Below, in pieces: positions 1 through 6,482 of a DNA stretch of 8,647 nt. The stretch is from contig CAZALT010000146.1 of NCBI GenBank assembly GCA_964485515.1, forward strand, positions 1 to 8,647. The letters run 5' to 3'. The notes beneath the pieces are model-generated. The model searched no databases, was not told the origin of the DNA, and saw only the letters and a list, made by a program, of their open reading frames with translations. Position 1 is the first letter of the stretch. Every line of letters starts with the position of its first letter. The stretch comes from CAZALT01 sp964485515 (lineage in GTDB: Bacteria; Actinomycetota; Acidimicrobiia; Acidimicrobiales; Acidimicrobilacustridaceae). Position numbers and translations under genes: made by a program.

Positions 1-234
1 CTGGTATCGCCGTGCCCGCTGGTATCGCTCGGTGCTCGCGGGGCAGATCCGGGAGAAGACGTGTCGTCCGTCATGCAAAGTAGCTTTGCACAAAGTAACC
101 TGATGGGTGTCGCCGGGAGACGTGTCGACCCACCGCCTGTCACCGTGCTGCCCGTCCTATCCGCCCGTCCACCTTCCGTCCGCATGCCGATCGATCGCTC
201 GACCGACTCGCACCCCACAGAACCGGAGCCCGCC
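1..234. other. Upstream intergenic / leader region
   Basis: No gene is supported here with confidence. The amidohydrolase frame stays open back to position 1, but the residues it would add before 235 are low-complexity and Pro/Arg-rich, and a good ribosome binding site sits just before 235. The 10-mer CTGGTATCGC occurs twice (1-10 and 19-28). Plus frame 2 is open from the edge to a TGA at 101-103, and a minus-strand frame is open from an ATG at 74 to the edge. Either could be the end or beginning of a neighbouring gene, but neither can be established from so few codons. Positions 72-98 are clearly AT-rich against the surroundings, as expected of a promoter or operator. Confidence 0.5.
74..97. 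promoter_or_regulatory. Candidate MarR-type operator
   Basis: TGCAAAG (74-80) and CTTTGCA (84-90) form a perfect 7-3-7 palindrome. A further CAAAGTA at 91-97 repeats the CAAAGTA at 76-82, giving three half-sites 7 to 15 nt apart. A 17-bp dyad is the size bound by MarR dimers, and the operon that follows encodes a MarR regulator (1458-1958). Autoregulation of the amidohydrolase-marR operon is therefore a reasonable inference. A TAnnnT hexamer (TAACCT, 96-101) overlaps the right edge and could be a -10 element, but no convincing -35 was found. The dyad is visible directly; binding is inferred. Confidence 0.5.
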
Positions 235-1461
235 ATGAGCAACGACGTCACCCCCGCCGAAGAAGACCTCCCCCTGATCATCTCGGTCGACGACCACATC
301 CTCGAGCCGAAGAACCTGTGGGCCGACATGCTGCCCGCCGACCTCAAGGAGCGTGGGCCCCGGGTGTCGCGGGAGAAGGTCAAGCTCACCTTCGAGGGCG
401 GGCACTACGGCTTCGAGCGCAACGTCGACGACGGTCAGTGGTGCGACGTGTGGGTCTACGAGGACCTCGCCTCGCCCGTCGGTCTGCTGCACGCCCCCGC
501 CGGCATCCCGCGTTCCGAGCAGCGCAACGTCCCCGCCATCTACGAGGACTTCCGCCCCGGCACCTACGACCGCACGGCGCGCCTGCTCGACATGGACATC
601 AACAAGGTCGAGGCGGCCATCAACTACCCCAACACCTTCCCCCGCTTCGCCGGTCAGGGCTTCGCCGAGCGCGAAGACAAGACGCTCGCGCTGCTGTGCC
701 TCCAGATCTACAACGACTGGATCATCGACGAGTGGTGCGGCGGCGAGGCCCGTGGCCGCCTGCTGCCCCTCACCCTCGTGCCGCTGTGGGATCCCCAGCT
801 CGCCGCCGACGAGGTCCGTCGCTGCGCGGCCAAGGGCAGCTATGCCATCGCCTTCAGCGAGAACCCCTCCAAGCTCGGGTACTCGTCGCTGTACACCGGC
901 GACTGGGACGTCCTGTGGGACGCGTGCCAAGAGTCCGACACCACGGTGTCGATGCACATCGGCTCGTCGTCCACCATGCCGTCCACCTCGCCCGACGCGC
1001 CGCTCGCCACGTCCATGGCCCTCAGCTCGCAGAACGCCCAGGGATCGCTGTGCGACTGGTTCTTCTCCGGTTCGCTGGAGCGGTTCCCGAGGCTCAAGAT
1101 CGCCTTCGCCGAGAGCCAGGTCGGCTGGATGCCCTACCAGATCGAGCGCATGGAGCTGGTCTGGAAGGACGGCGTCGGGGGCATCGAGCTACCGACGGGC
1201 CCCAAAGAGGTCTTCCAGGACCGCGTGTGGGGCTGCGTGTTCGACGACGCCCACGGGCTCAAGAGCCGCGACGCCGTCGGTCTCGAGAAGATCCTGTTCG
1301 AGACCGACTTCCCGCACTCCGACGGCACCTTCCCCGACTCGCGGGCCGTGGCCCACTCGCTGTGCGAGGGTGCCGGCATGAATGCCGACGAGTGCTACCA
1401 GTTCCTGCGGGGCAACGCGATCCGCGCCTACGGCCTCGAGCGCTTCGGCATCGACAAGTGA
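235..1461 (+). CDS. Amidohydrolase-2 family metal-dependent hydrolase
   Basis: This 408-residue protein belongs to the amidohydrolase-2 (PF04909, TIM-barrel, ACMSD-like) group, whose members hydrolyse or decarboxylate small, often aromatic or cyclic, acids using a divalent metal. The first beta-strand carries SVDDHILEP (residues 17-25; His21 probable metal ligand). SMHIGSSS follows with His241, then the segment LKIAFAESQVGWMPY with Glu where classical ACMSD has His, a variant I associate with this actinobacterial subfamily. ETDFPHSD carries Asp358, the expected catalytic/metal Asp. The ATG at 235 was chosen because GGAG lies 6 nt upstream and family similarity starts about 15 residues later. 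No signal peptide or membrane segment is seen, so it should be cytoplasmic. Its stop overlaps the start of the MarR gene by 4 nt, indicating translational coupling. Substrate is unknown; catabolism of an aromatic or xenobiotic acid sensed by the MarR protein is a guess. Family assignment is firm, function is not. Confidence 0.88.
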   Translation: MSNDVTPAEEDLPLIISVDDHILEPKNLWADMLPADLKERGPRVSREKVKLTFEGGHYGFERNVDDGQWCDVWVYEDLASPVGLLHAPAGIPRSEQRNVPAIYEDFRPGTYDRTARLLDMDINKVEAAINYPNTFPRFAGQGFAEREDKTLALLCLQIYNDWIIDEWCGGEARGRLLPLTLVPLWDPQLAADEVRRCAAKGSYAIAFSENPSKLGYSSLYTGDWDVLWDACQESDTTVSMHIGSSSTMPSTSPDAPLATSMALSSQNAQGSLCDWFFSGSLERFPRLKIAFAESQVGWMPYQIERMELVWKDGVGGIELPTGPKEVFQDRVWGCVFDDAHGLKSRDAVGLEKILFETDFPHSDGTFPDSRAVAHSLCEGAGMNADECYQFLRGNAIRAYGLERFGIDK

Positions 1462-1958
1462 CCGCGACGGGCGCGGCGGTGCCCGCCACCTCACCATCCA
1501 CCTCGCCCCCAACCCCACCTTCGCTCGACCTCCCGGACGACGACGGCCTCCTCGGCCACGTCGTGCGGGTGACGACCGCGGTCGACCGCGTCCTCGACGC
1601 CATCACGGCCCGCCACGGCACGACCACCGCCGACTACCTCGTGCTCGGCGTCGTCCGTCGCTCACTCGATCACCGCAGCTCACCCACCGTGATCTGCGAC
1701 GTCTTGCACCGCACGACCGGAGGCATGTCGCTCACGCTCGACCGGCTCGAGGCCGCTGGCTGGGTGCGGCGACTGCGCGATCCCGGCGACGGCCGTCGGG
1801 TCGTGGTCGAGGCAACGGCGGTCGGTCTCGATCTGGCCAAGGCCGTCAACGCCGATCTGCACGATTGGGAGCGATCGCTGCCGCTCACCGCCGAGCAACG
1901 CGACCTCATCGCGGCCGTGCTCGGTGAGCTGACCGAGGCCCTCGGCGCCGACGCCTAG
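1458..1958 (+). CDS. MarR-family winged-helix transcriptional regulator
   Basis: A 166-residue cytoplasmic DNA-binding protein of the MarR type. A Pro/Ser/Thr-rich tail of about 22 residues precedes a dimerisation helix (about 30-54). The winged helix follows: TTADYLVLGVV (56-66), helix-turn-helix about 76-100 with recognition helix in TTGGMSLTLDRLEAAGW, and a wing with the hallmark RDPGDGRR (107-114). A C-terminal helix pair closes the dimer interface. The GTG start overlaps the amidohydrolase TGA (GTGA, 1458-1461) and no separate ribosome binding site is evident, so translation is probably coupled. MarR proteins usually repress their own operon and are released by a small ligand, often aromatic. 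Here the likely target is the dyad at 74-97. The length is slightly above the family average because of the N-terminal tail, which may be disordered. Confidence 0.88.
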   Translation: MTATGAAVPATSPSTSPPTPPSLDLPDDDGLLGHVVRVTTAVDRVLDAITARHGTTTADYLVLGVVRRSLDHRSSPTVICDVLHRTTGGMSLTLDRLEAAGWVRRLRDPGDGRRVVVEATAVGLDLAKAVNADLHDWERSLPLTAEQRDLIAAVLGELTEALGADA

Positions 1959-1961
1959 TCT
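1956..1961 (+). promoter_or_regulatory. Possible leaderless -10 element for gcvT
   Basis: TAGTCT fits the actinobacterial TAnnnT -10 pattern and ends 6 nt before the gcvT ATG, which would place the transcript start at or beside the start codon. No Shine-Dalgarno sequence precedes gcvT. The TAG is also the marR stop codon. Read-through from the upstream operon is equally possible. Confidence 0.3.
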
Positions 1962-1967
1962 CGGCGC

Positions 1968-3053
1968 ATGACCGAACGATCCACGGCCGACGACCTTCGC
2001 TTCTCACCGCTCGACGCCGCGCACCGCCACCTCGAGGCGAAGATGGTGCCGTTCGGCGGCTGGGACATGCCGCTCAACTACCCGGACGGCACGCTTGCCG
2101 AGCACGCCGCGTGCCGCCACGGGGCGGTGGCCTTCGACGTCAGCCACCTCGGCACGGTCCGGGTCACCGGCCCCGATGCCAAGGCTGCGCTGCAGCGGGC
2201 CTTCACCAACGACCTCGACAAGATCGAGCCGGGTCGGGCCCAGTACACCCACCTGCTCGACGAGGCCGACGCCTCGGTGCTCGACGACATCATCGTGTGG
2301 TGGGTCGACGACGAGGTGTTCGATGTGATGCCCAACGCCTCCAACACCGACCGGGTGATCGACGCGCTCGCCGCCGGGGGAGCGGGGGGTGTCGACGTCA
2401 CCTCGACGCGCGCCGTGATCGCCGTGCAGGGCCCCGACGCCCGGATCAAGGTCGCCGGCGTCTGTCCCGACGCGGGTGGGGTCGGCCGGTTCAAGGTCGA
2501 GCAGCTCGAGTGGAAGGGCGTGCCGCTCACCGTTGCCGGCACGGGCTATACCGGCGAGGACGGTGTCGAGCTCGCCGTGCCCGCCGAGGACGCCCTGGCC
2601 TTGTGGGATGCCCTCCTGGCCGCGGGCGTGACCCCAGCCGGGCTCGGTGCCCGAGACACGCTCCGACTCGAAGCCGGCCTGCCGCTGCACGGCCACGAGC
2701 TCGGCGCGGGCATCACCACCTTGCAGGCCGGCCTCGGCTGGGTCGTCAGCTGGGACAAGGGCGACTTCCGGGGCCGCGACGCACTGCTCGCCGAACGCGA
2801 GGCCGGCGTGGCCCGCAAGCTCGTCGGGCTCACGACCGAGGGGCGCCGGCCGCCCCGAGCCGATCAGCCCGTGGTCCGCGATGGTGAGACGATCGGCATC
2901 GTGACCAGCGGGAACTTCTCGCCCGAGCTCGGCCACGGCATCGCCCTGGCCTTCGTCACCTCCGACGTGGAGCTGGGCGACGCGCTGGCCATCGACGTGC
3001 GCGGCACCGAGCTGCCCGCCGTGGTCGTCAAACCACCCTTCGTCGGCCGCTGA
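1968..3053 (+). CDS. gcvT: Glycine cleavage T protein (aminomethyltransferase)
   Basis: This 361-residue protein is the tetrahydrofolate-dependent aminomethyltransferase of the glycine cleavage system. It releases ammonia from the aminomethyl-lipoyl arm of GcvH and forms 5,10-methylene-THF. Characteristic segments run in order: FGGWDMPLNYPDG near residue 30, FDVSHLGTVRVTGPDA near 57, TNDLDKIEPGRAQYTHLL near 82, LDD with Asp106/Asp107 (region of the folate-binding Asp), YTGEDGVELAVP near 195, and GLGARDTLRLEAGLPLHGHEL near 227. Length and domain order are those of a normal, intact T protein. The ATG at 1968 is 9 nt after the marR stop, with no ribosome binding site, so expression is either by operon read-through or from a leaderless promoter (TAGTCT). 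gcvP lies convergently downstream and gcvH is absent here, so the system is split over the genome. A folate-binding YgfZ-type paralogue is less likely because the canonical GcvT motifs are complete. Confidence 0.93.
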   Translation: MTERSTADDLRFSPLDAAHRHLEAKMVPFGGWDMPLNYPDGTLAEHAACRHGAVAFDVSHLGTVRVTGPDAKAALQRAFTNDLDKIEPGRAQYTHLLDEADASVLDDIIVWWVDDEVFDVMPNASNTDRVIDALAAGGAGGVDVTSTRAVIAVQGPDARIKVAGVCPDAGGVGRFKVEQLEWKGVPLTVAGTGYTGEDGVELAVPAEDALALWDALLAAGVTPAGLGARDTLRLEAGLPLHGHELGAGITTLQAGLGWVVSWDKGDFRGRDALLAEREAGVARKLVGLTTEGRRPPRADQPVVRDGETIGIVTSGNFSPELGHGIALAFVTSDVELGDALAIDVRGTELPAVVVKPPFVGR

Positions 3054-3072
3054 GCCCCCACTGCCCGTTCTG

Positions 3073-3109
3073 GCGTGGATCGTCGTCGGATACCGACGAC
3101 GATCCACGC
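3073..3109. terminator. Bidirectional hairpin between gcvT and gcvP
   Basis: The arms 3073-3089 and 3093-3109 are perfectly complementary (17 bp) around a 3-nt ATA loop. The hairpin lies 19 nt after the gcvT stop and 7 nt after the gcvP stop on the opposite strand. Neither side has a long U tract (only AATTT on the plus-strand side), which is common for actinobacterial terminators. Its symmetry and position between convergent genes make a shared bidirectional terminator the best reading. Confidence 0.75.
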
Positions 3110-3116
3110 AATTTCG

Positions 3117-6041
3117 TCAGGAGGGAAGGGATCCCGCGTCGTGGGCGTCGTAGGCGTCGAGCGGGGGGCACGAGCACATGACGTTGCGGTCGCCGAACGC
3201 GCCATCGATGCGGCTCACCGGCGGCCAGTACTTGTCGGCCCGCAGCGCCTGGATCGGGAACCCGGCCAGCTCCCGCCCATAGGGGTGCGTCCACTCGTCG
3301 ACCACGACGTCCTCCGCGGTGTGCGGAGCGTTGTGCAACGGGTTGTCGTCGGCTGGCCACGTGCCCGCCGCGACCTCGTCGATCTCGCCCTTGATGGCGA
3401 TCATGGCGTCGATGAAGCGGTCGAGCTCGGCCTTGTCCTCCGACTCGGTGGGCTCGACCATCAGCGTGCCCGCCACCGGGAACGACATGGTGGGGGCGTG
3501 GAAGCCGAAGTCGATGAGCCGTTTGGCGATGTCGTCGACCGACACCCCCGTGGCTGCCGTGATGGGTCGGATGTCGAGGATGCACTCGTGGGCCACCCGA
3601 CCACCAGGTCCGGTGTACAGCACCGGATAGTGGGGCGCGAGCCGGGTGGCCACGTAGTTGGCCGACAAGATGGCGTTCTGCGTCGCAGCCAGCAGACCCT
3701 CGGGGCCCATGAGGCGGATGTAGGTCCACGGGATGGGCAGGATGCCCGCCGATCCCCACGGCGCTGCCGAGATCGGACCGACACCGGTGTCCGGACCGGC
3801 CGCATCGACCACGGGGTGGTTCGGCAGGAACGGCGAGAGGTGGGCGCCGACCGCGACCGGACCGATGCCCGGCCCGCCGCCGCCGTGGGGGATGCAGAAC
3901 GTCTTGTGGAGGTTGAGGTGCGACACGTCGGCACCGAACACGCCCGGCTTGGCCACCCCGACCAGGGCGTTGAGGTTGGCGCCGTCGAGGTAGACCTGCC
4001 CGCCGTGGTCGTGCACGAGATCGCAGATCTCGACGATCGCCTCCTCGAAGACGCCGTGCGTCGACGGATAGGTGACCATCAGGCACGAGAGGTCGCTCGC
4101 GTACTCGTCGACCTTGGCCCGGAGGTCGTCGAGGTCGACGTTGCCGTCGTCGTCGCAGGCCACGACGACCACGCGCATGCCGGCCATCGCCGCGCTGGCC
4201 GCGTTGGTGCCATGGGCCGACGCCGGGATGAGGCACACGTCGCGGTGCGGTTCGTTGCGGCTCCGGTGGTACGCCCGGATGGCGAGCAGGCCAGCGAACT
4301 CGCCCTGCGAGCCGGCGTTGGGCTGCAGCGACACCCGGTCGTAGCCGGTGATCTCAGCCAGGTCGCGCTCGAGCTCGCCGATGAGCTCGGCGTAGCCCTC
4401 CACCTGATCGGACGGCGCAAACGGGTGCACGGCACCGAACTCGGGCCACGTGATGGGGATCATCTCGGTCGTCGCGTTGAGCTTCATGGTGCACGAGCCC
4501 AGCGGGATCATCGTGCGGTCGAGGGCGAGGTCGCGGTCGGCGAGGCGGCGCAGGTAGCGCAGCATCGCCGTCTCGGACCGGTGCTGCGAGAAGACCGGGT
4601 GGGTGAGGATCGCCGTCGTGCGCAGCAGATCGGCCGGCAGGGCGTCGGGTGTCGTGGCGTCGAGGTCCTCGACAGAGGCCTCGACCCCGAACGCCTCCCA
4701 CACCTGCTGCACGGTGGCGGCCGTGGAGGTCTCGTCGAGGGTGAGGGAGATCACGTCGACATCGACGAGCCCGCCGAGGTTGAGGTTCGCGGTGCGGGCG
4801 GCCGAGCGGATCGCTTCGCCGCGACCGGGCACCGAGATGCGGATCGTGTCGAACACCGGTCCATCGGCGACGTCGAGTCCGCCGTTGCGCAGACCAGCGG
4901 CCAGCACGGCGGTCAGGCGATGCACCCGACGGGCGATGCGATCGAGACCCTCGGCGCCGTGGTAGGTGCCGTAGAGGCCGGCGATGACCGCAAGGAGCAC
5001 CTGCGCGGTGCAGATGTTGCTCGTGGCCCGCTCGCGTCGGATGTGCTGCTCACGGGTCTGGAGGGTGAGCCGGTAGGCCTGACGGCCAGCCGCGTCGACC
5101 GATACGCCCACGAGTCGGCCGGGCAGGGTGCGCTTGTAGGCGTCTCGCGTGGCGATGTAGCCGGCGTGCGGGCCCCCGAAGCCGAGGGGCACACCGAAGC
5201 GCTGGGAGGACCCGACGACGACGTCGGCGCCCATCTCGCCCGGCGAGCGCAGCAGGACGAGGGCGAGCAGGTCGGCTGCGACACCCACGAGCACGCCGGC
5301 ATCGTGGGCGGCCTCGATCAGGGCCGTGTGGTCGACGACCGCGCCGCTCGCCCCCGGGTACTGGACGAGGGCGCCGAACACCCCGTCGGCCTCGGCGAAG
5401 GTGTGGGCATCGAGCGCGACGACGCGCACGTCGATGCCCAGCGGCTCGGCCCGGGTGCGCACGACCTCGATGGTCTGGGCGTGCGTGTCGGCGTCGAGGA
5501 GGAAGACCTCGCCTGCCTTCGGGTTGACCCGGTGCAGCATCGCCATGGCCTCGGCTGCGGCAGTGGACTCGTCGAGCAGCGACGCGTTGGCGAGCTCCAT
5601 GCCGGTGAGGTCGGCGACCATCGTCTGGAAGTTGAGCAGCGCCTCGAGGCGACCCTGGGAGATCTCGGGCTGGTACGGCGTGTAGGCCGTGTACCAGGCG
5701 GGGTTCTCCAACACGTTGCGCACGATGACCGGGGGCGTGATGGTGTCGGTGTATCCCGCTCCGATGAGCGAGGTGAACACCTGGTTGCGGTCCGCCAGCG
5801 AGCGCAGCGACCGCAGCACCTCGGCTTCGGAGACCGCGCGCGGGATGTCGAGCGGCTTGTCCCAGCGGATCGAGGGCGGCACGACCGCGTCGATCAGGCC
5901 TTCGATGGAGTCGACGCCGAGCTCGGCGAGCATCGCCCGACGGTCGCCGTCGGTGGGACCGATGTGCCGGGCGACGAACTCGTCGTGGCTTGCGAGGTCG
6001 GTCAGCGCGGCGATGCCGTGGAGCGGGGGAGTGGGGGACAT
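3117..6041 (-). CDS. gcvP: Glycine dehydrogenase (decarboxylating), P protein
   Basis: This 974-residue single-chain P protein decarboxylates glycine with pyridoxal phosphate and passes the aminomethyl group to lipoyl-GcvH. Both halves of the family are present. The N-terminal half has FVARHIGP (22-29) and NICTAQVLLA. The C-terminal half has GSCTMKLNATTEM, LQPNAGSQGEFAGLLAIR and the PLP-binding segment KTFCIPHGGGGPGIGPV, with the Schiff-base lysine at about Lys713 (E. coli counterpart Lys706). The length is normal for the fused alpha2 type, not the split gcvPA/gcvPB type. The ATG at 6041 (minus strand) is preceded by GGAG with 8-nt spacing; upstream in-frame codons run into the assembly gap and are not conserved. 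It converges on gcvT. The promoter and any glycine-responsive leader would lie in the 79 nt before the gap or inside it, and cannot be judged. A long open frame on the opposite strand is a composition artefact. Confidence 0.95.
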   Translation of the reverse strand: MSPTPPLHGIAALTDLASHDEFVARHIGPTDGDRRAMLAELGVDSIEGLIDAVVPPSIRWDKPLDIPRAVSEAEVLRSLRSLADRNQVFTSLIGAGYTDTITPPVIVRNVLENPAWYTAYTPYQPEISQGRLEALLNFQTMVADLTGMELANASLLDESTAAAEAMAMLHRVNPKAGEVFLLDADTHAQTIEVVRTRAEPLGIDVRVVALDAHTFAEADGVFGALVQYPGASGAVVDHTALIEAAHDAGVLVGVAADLLALVLLRSPGEMGADVVVGSSQRFGVPLGFGGPHAGYIATRDAYKRTLPGRLVGVSVDAAGRQAYRLTLQTREQHIRRERATSNICTAQVLLAVIAGLYGTYHGAEGLDRIARRVHRLTAVLAAGLRNGGLDVADGPVFDTIRISVPGRGEAIRSAARTANLNLGGLVDVDVISLTLDETSTAATVQQVWEAFGVEASVEDLDATTPDALPADLLRTTAILTHPVFSQHRSETAMLRYLRRLADRDLALDRTMIPLGSCTMKLNATTEMIPITWPEFGAVHPFAPSDQVEGYAELIGELERDLAEITGYDRVSLQPNAGSQGEFAGLLAIRAYHRSRNEPHRDVCLIPASAHGTNAASAAMAGMRVVVVACDDDGNVDLDDLRAKVDEYASDLSCLMVTYPSTHGVFEEAIVEICDLVHDHGGQVYLDGANLNALVGVAKPGVFGADVSHLNLHKTFCIPHGGGGPGIGPVAVGAHLSPFLPNHPVVDAAGPDTGVGPISAAPWGSAGILPIPWTYIRLMGPEGLLAATQNAILSANYVATRLAPHYPVLYTGPGGRVAHECILDIRPITAATGVSVDDIAKRLIDFGFHAPTMSFPVAGTLMVEPTESEDKAELDRFIDAMIAIKGEIDEVAAGTWPADDNPLHNAPHTAEDVVVDEWTHPYGRELAGFPIQALRADKYWPPVSRIDGAFGDRNVMCSCPPLDAYDAHDAGSLPS

Positions 6042-6120
6042 GCAGTGGACTCCGGAGGTCGTCAGGCCGAGCCGTGGGGCTCGCCGAGGAGCGAGGCAGG
6101 GGCGAGGAGGGGCGAGGAGG
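6042..6120 (-). promoter_or_regulatory. gcvP leader with short hairpin, truncated by gap
   Basis: The only remarkable items in these 79 nt are the gcvP ribosome binding site (GGAG at 6050-6053, minus strand), a 6-bp hairpin (6068-6073 with 6078-6083, loop of 4), and a tandem 10-mer GGCGAGGAGG at 6101-6120 touching the gap. I see no glycine-riboswitch core. The gap may hide the promoter. Confidence 0.4.
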
Positions 6121-6220
6121 NNNNNNNNNNNNNNNNNNNNNNNNNNNNNNNNNNNNNNNNNNNNNNNNNNNNNNNNNNNNNNNNNNNNNNNNNNNNNNNN
6201 NNNNNNNNNNNNNNNNNNNN
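6121..6220. other. Assembly gap (100 N)
   Basis: Exactly 100 undetermined bases. A run of 100 is often a placeholder for a gap of unknown size, so the true distance, and even the adjacency, between gcvP and the riboswitch-controlled gene is uncertain. Short tandem repeats flank both sides: GGCGAGGAGG twice on the left, and a 7-nt unit GGGTGAC repeated from 6222 on the right. Confidence 0.97.
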
Positions 6221-6257
6221 CGGGTGACGGGTGACGGGCCGAGACTCGCACAGGGCT

Positions 6258-6400
6258 AAGGTGGCGGGCGCATTCCTTGCGTCGTCCTGTGTCGGGGAAG
6301 CCGGTTCGATTCCGGCGCTGACCCGCAACCGTGATCCGGTGTGCTCGCACACCGGTCAGCCGGAGCACCGTAGCGGGACGGAGTTCCACCACGCCGTCGA
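6258..6400 (+). ncRNA. Cobalamin (adenosyl/methyl-cobalamin) riboswitch
   Basis: The conserved core of the cobalamin riboswitch (Rfam RF00174) is recognisable in order. GGGGAA lies at 6294-6299. The hairpin GCCGG/CCGGC (6300-6304 with 6312-6316) has a 7-nt loop. The signature GCTGACCCGCAACCGTGA spans 6317-6334. An 8-bp stem-loop (6336-6343 with 6348-6355, loop CTCG) comes next, then the B12-box-like GTCAGCCGGAGCACCG at 6355-6370. The 5' GGTGG near 6261 can pair with CACC in the B12 box or at 6387-6390, closing the structure. Outer boundaries are approximate. Such elements normally shut off expression of B12 synthesis or uptake genes when cobalamin is abundant. The downstream gene begins about 80-110 nt after the core, so it is the expected target. 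Confidence 0.9.
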
Positions 6401-6435
6401 GGACTACGGCCGGGGCGATGGTGGGTCACGCCTCC

Positions 6436-6482
6436 GTCGGCCAGGTTCGGGGACCGATGGCCGACCCGAGAGGACTCTCTCC
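6436..6482 (+). promoter_or_regulatory. Putative riboswitch expression platform and RBS
   Basis: A perfect 8-bp hairpin pairs 6436-6443 (GTCGGCCA) with 6458-6465 (TGGCCGAC), and GGT/ACC inside the loop can extend it. No U tract follows, so it is not a standard intrinsic terminator. Directly after it, the ribosome binding site GAGAGGA (6468-6474, 8 nt before the GTG start) lies within the self-complementary GAGAGGACTCTC (6468-6479). The site could therefore be masked. Control of translation initiation is the most natural reading, but the ligand-dependent switch pairing was not worked out. Confidence 0.45.

Noticed and set aside
1..74. Divergent minus-strand gene starting at an ATG at 74 (MTDDTSSPGSAP...)
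   Set aside because: No ribosome binding site and only about 24 low-complexity codons before the window edge. It remains possible given the AT-rich region beside it, but cannot be supported.
2..103. 3' end of a plus-strand gene in frame 2 (WYRRARWYRSVLAGQ...)
   Set aside because: The first 20 residues look protein-like, but the last codons run through the AT-rich operator region with atypical codon use, and too little is visible to identify a family.
61..234. Extended N terminus of the amidohydrolase from the first in-frame start
   Set aside because: The added 58 residues are low-complexity, cross the palindromic operator and precede a good ribosome binding site for the ATG at 235.
157..957. 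Minus-strand open frame opposite the amidohydrolase
   Set aside because: Val/Gly/Arg-rich shadow; the plus-strand product has the full family motifs.
2004..3107. Minus-strand open frame opposite gcvT
   Set aside because: Composition artefact; the plus strand encodes an intact GcvT and the frame starts inside the terminator hairpin.
3075..6227. Very long plus-strand open frame opposite gcvP
   Set aside because: It is the antisense shadow of a fully conserved gcvP in GC-rich DNA, has repetitive Arg/Val/Gly/Asp composition and runs through the N gap.
6300..6320. tRNA T-arm lookalike (GGTTCGATTCC)
   Set aside because: No matching anticodon arm or acceptor stem; the sequence forms a paired stem of the cobalamin riboswitch and is followed by its conserved core.
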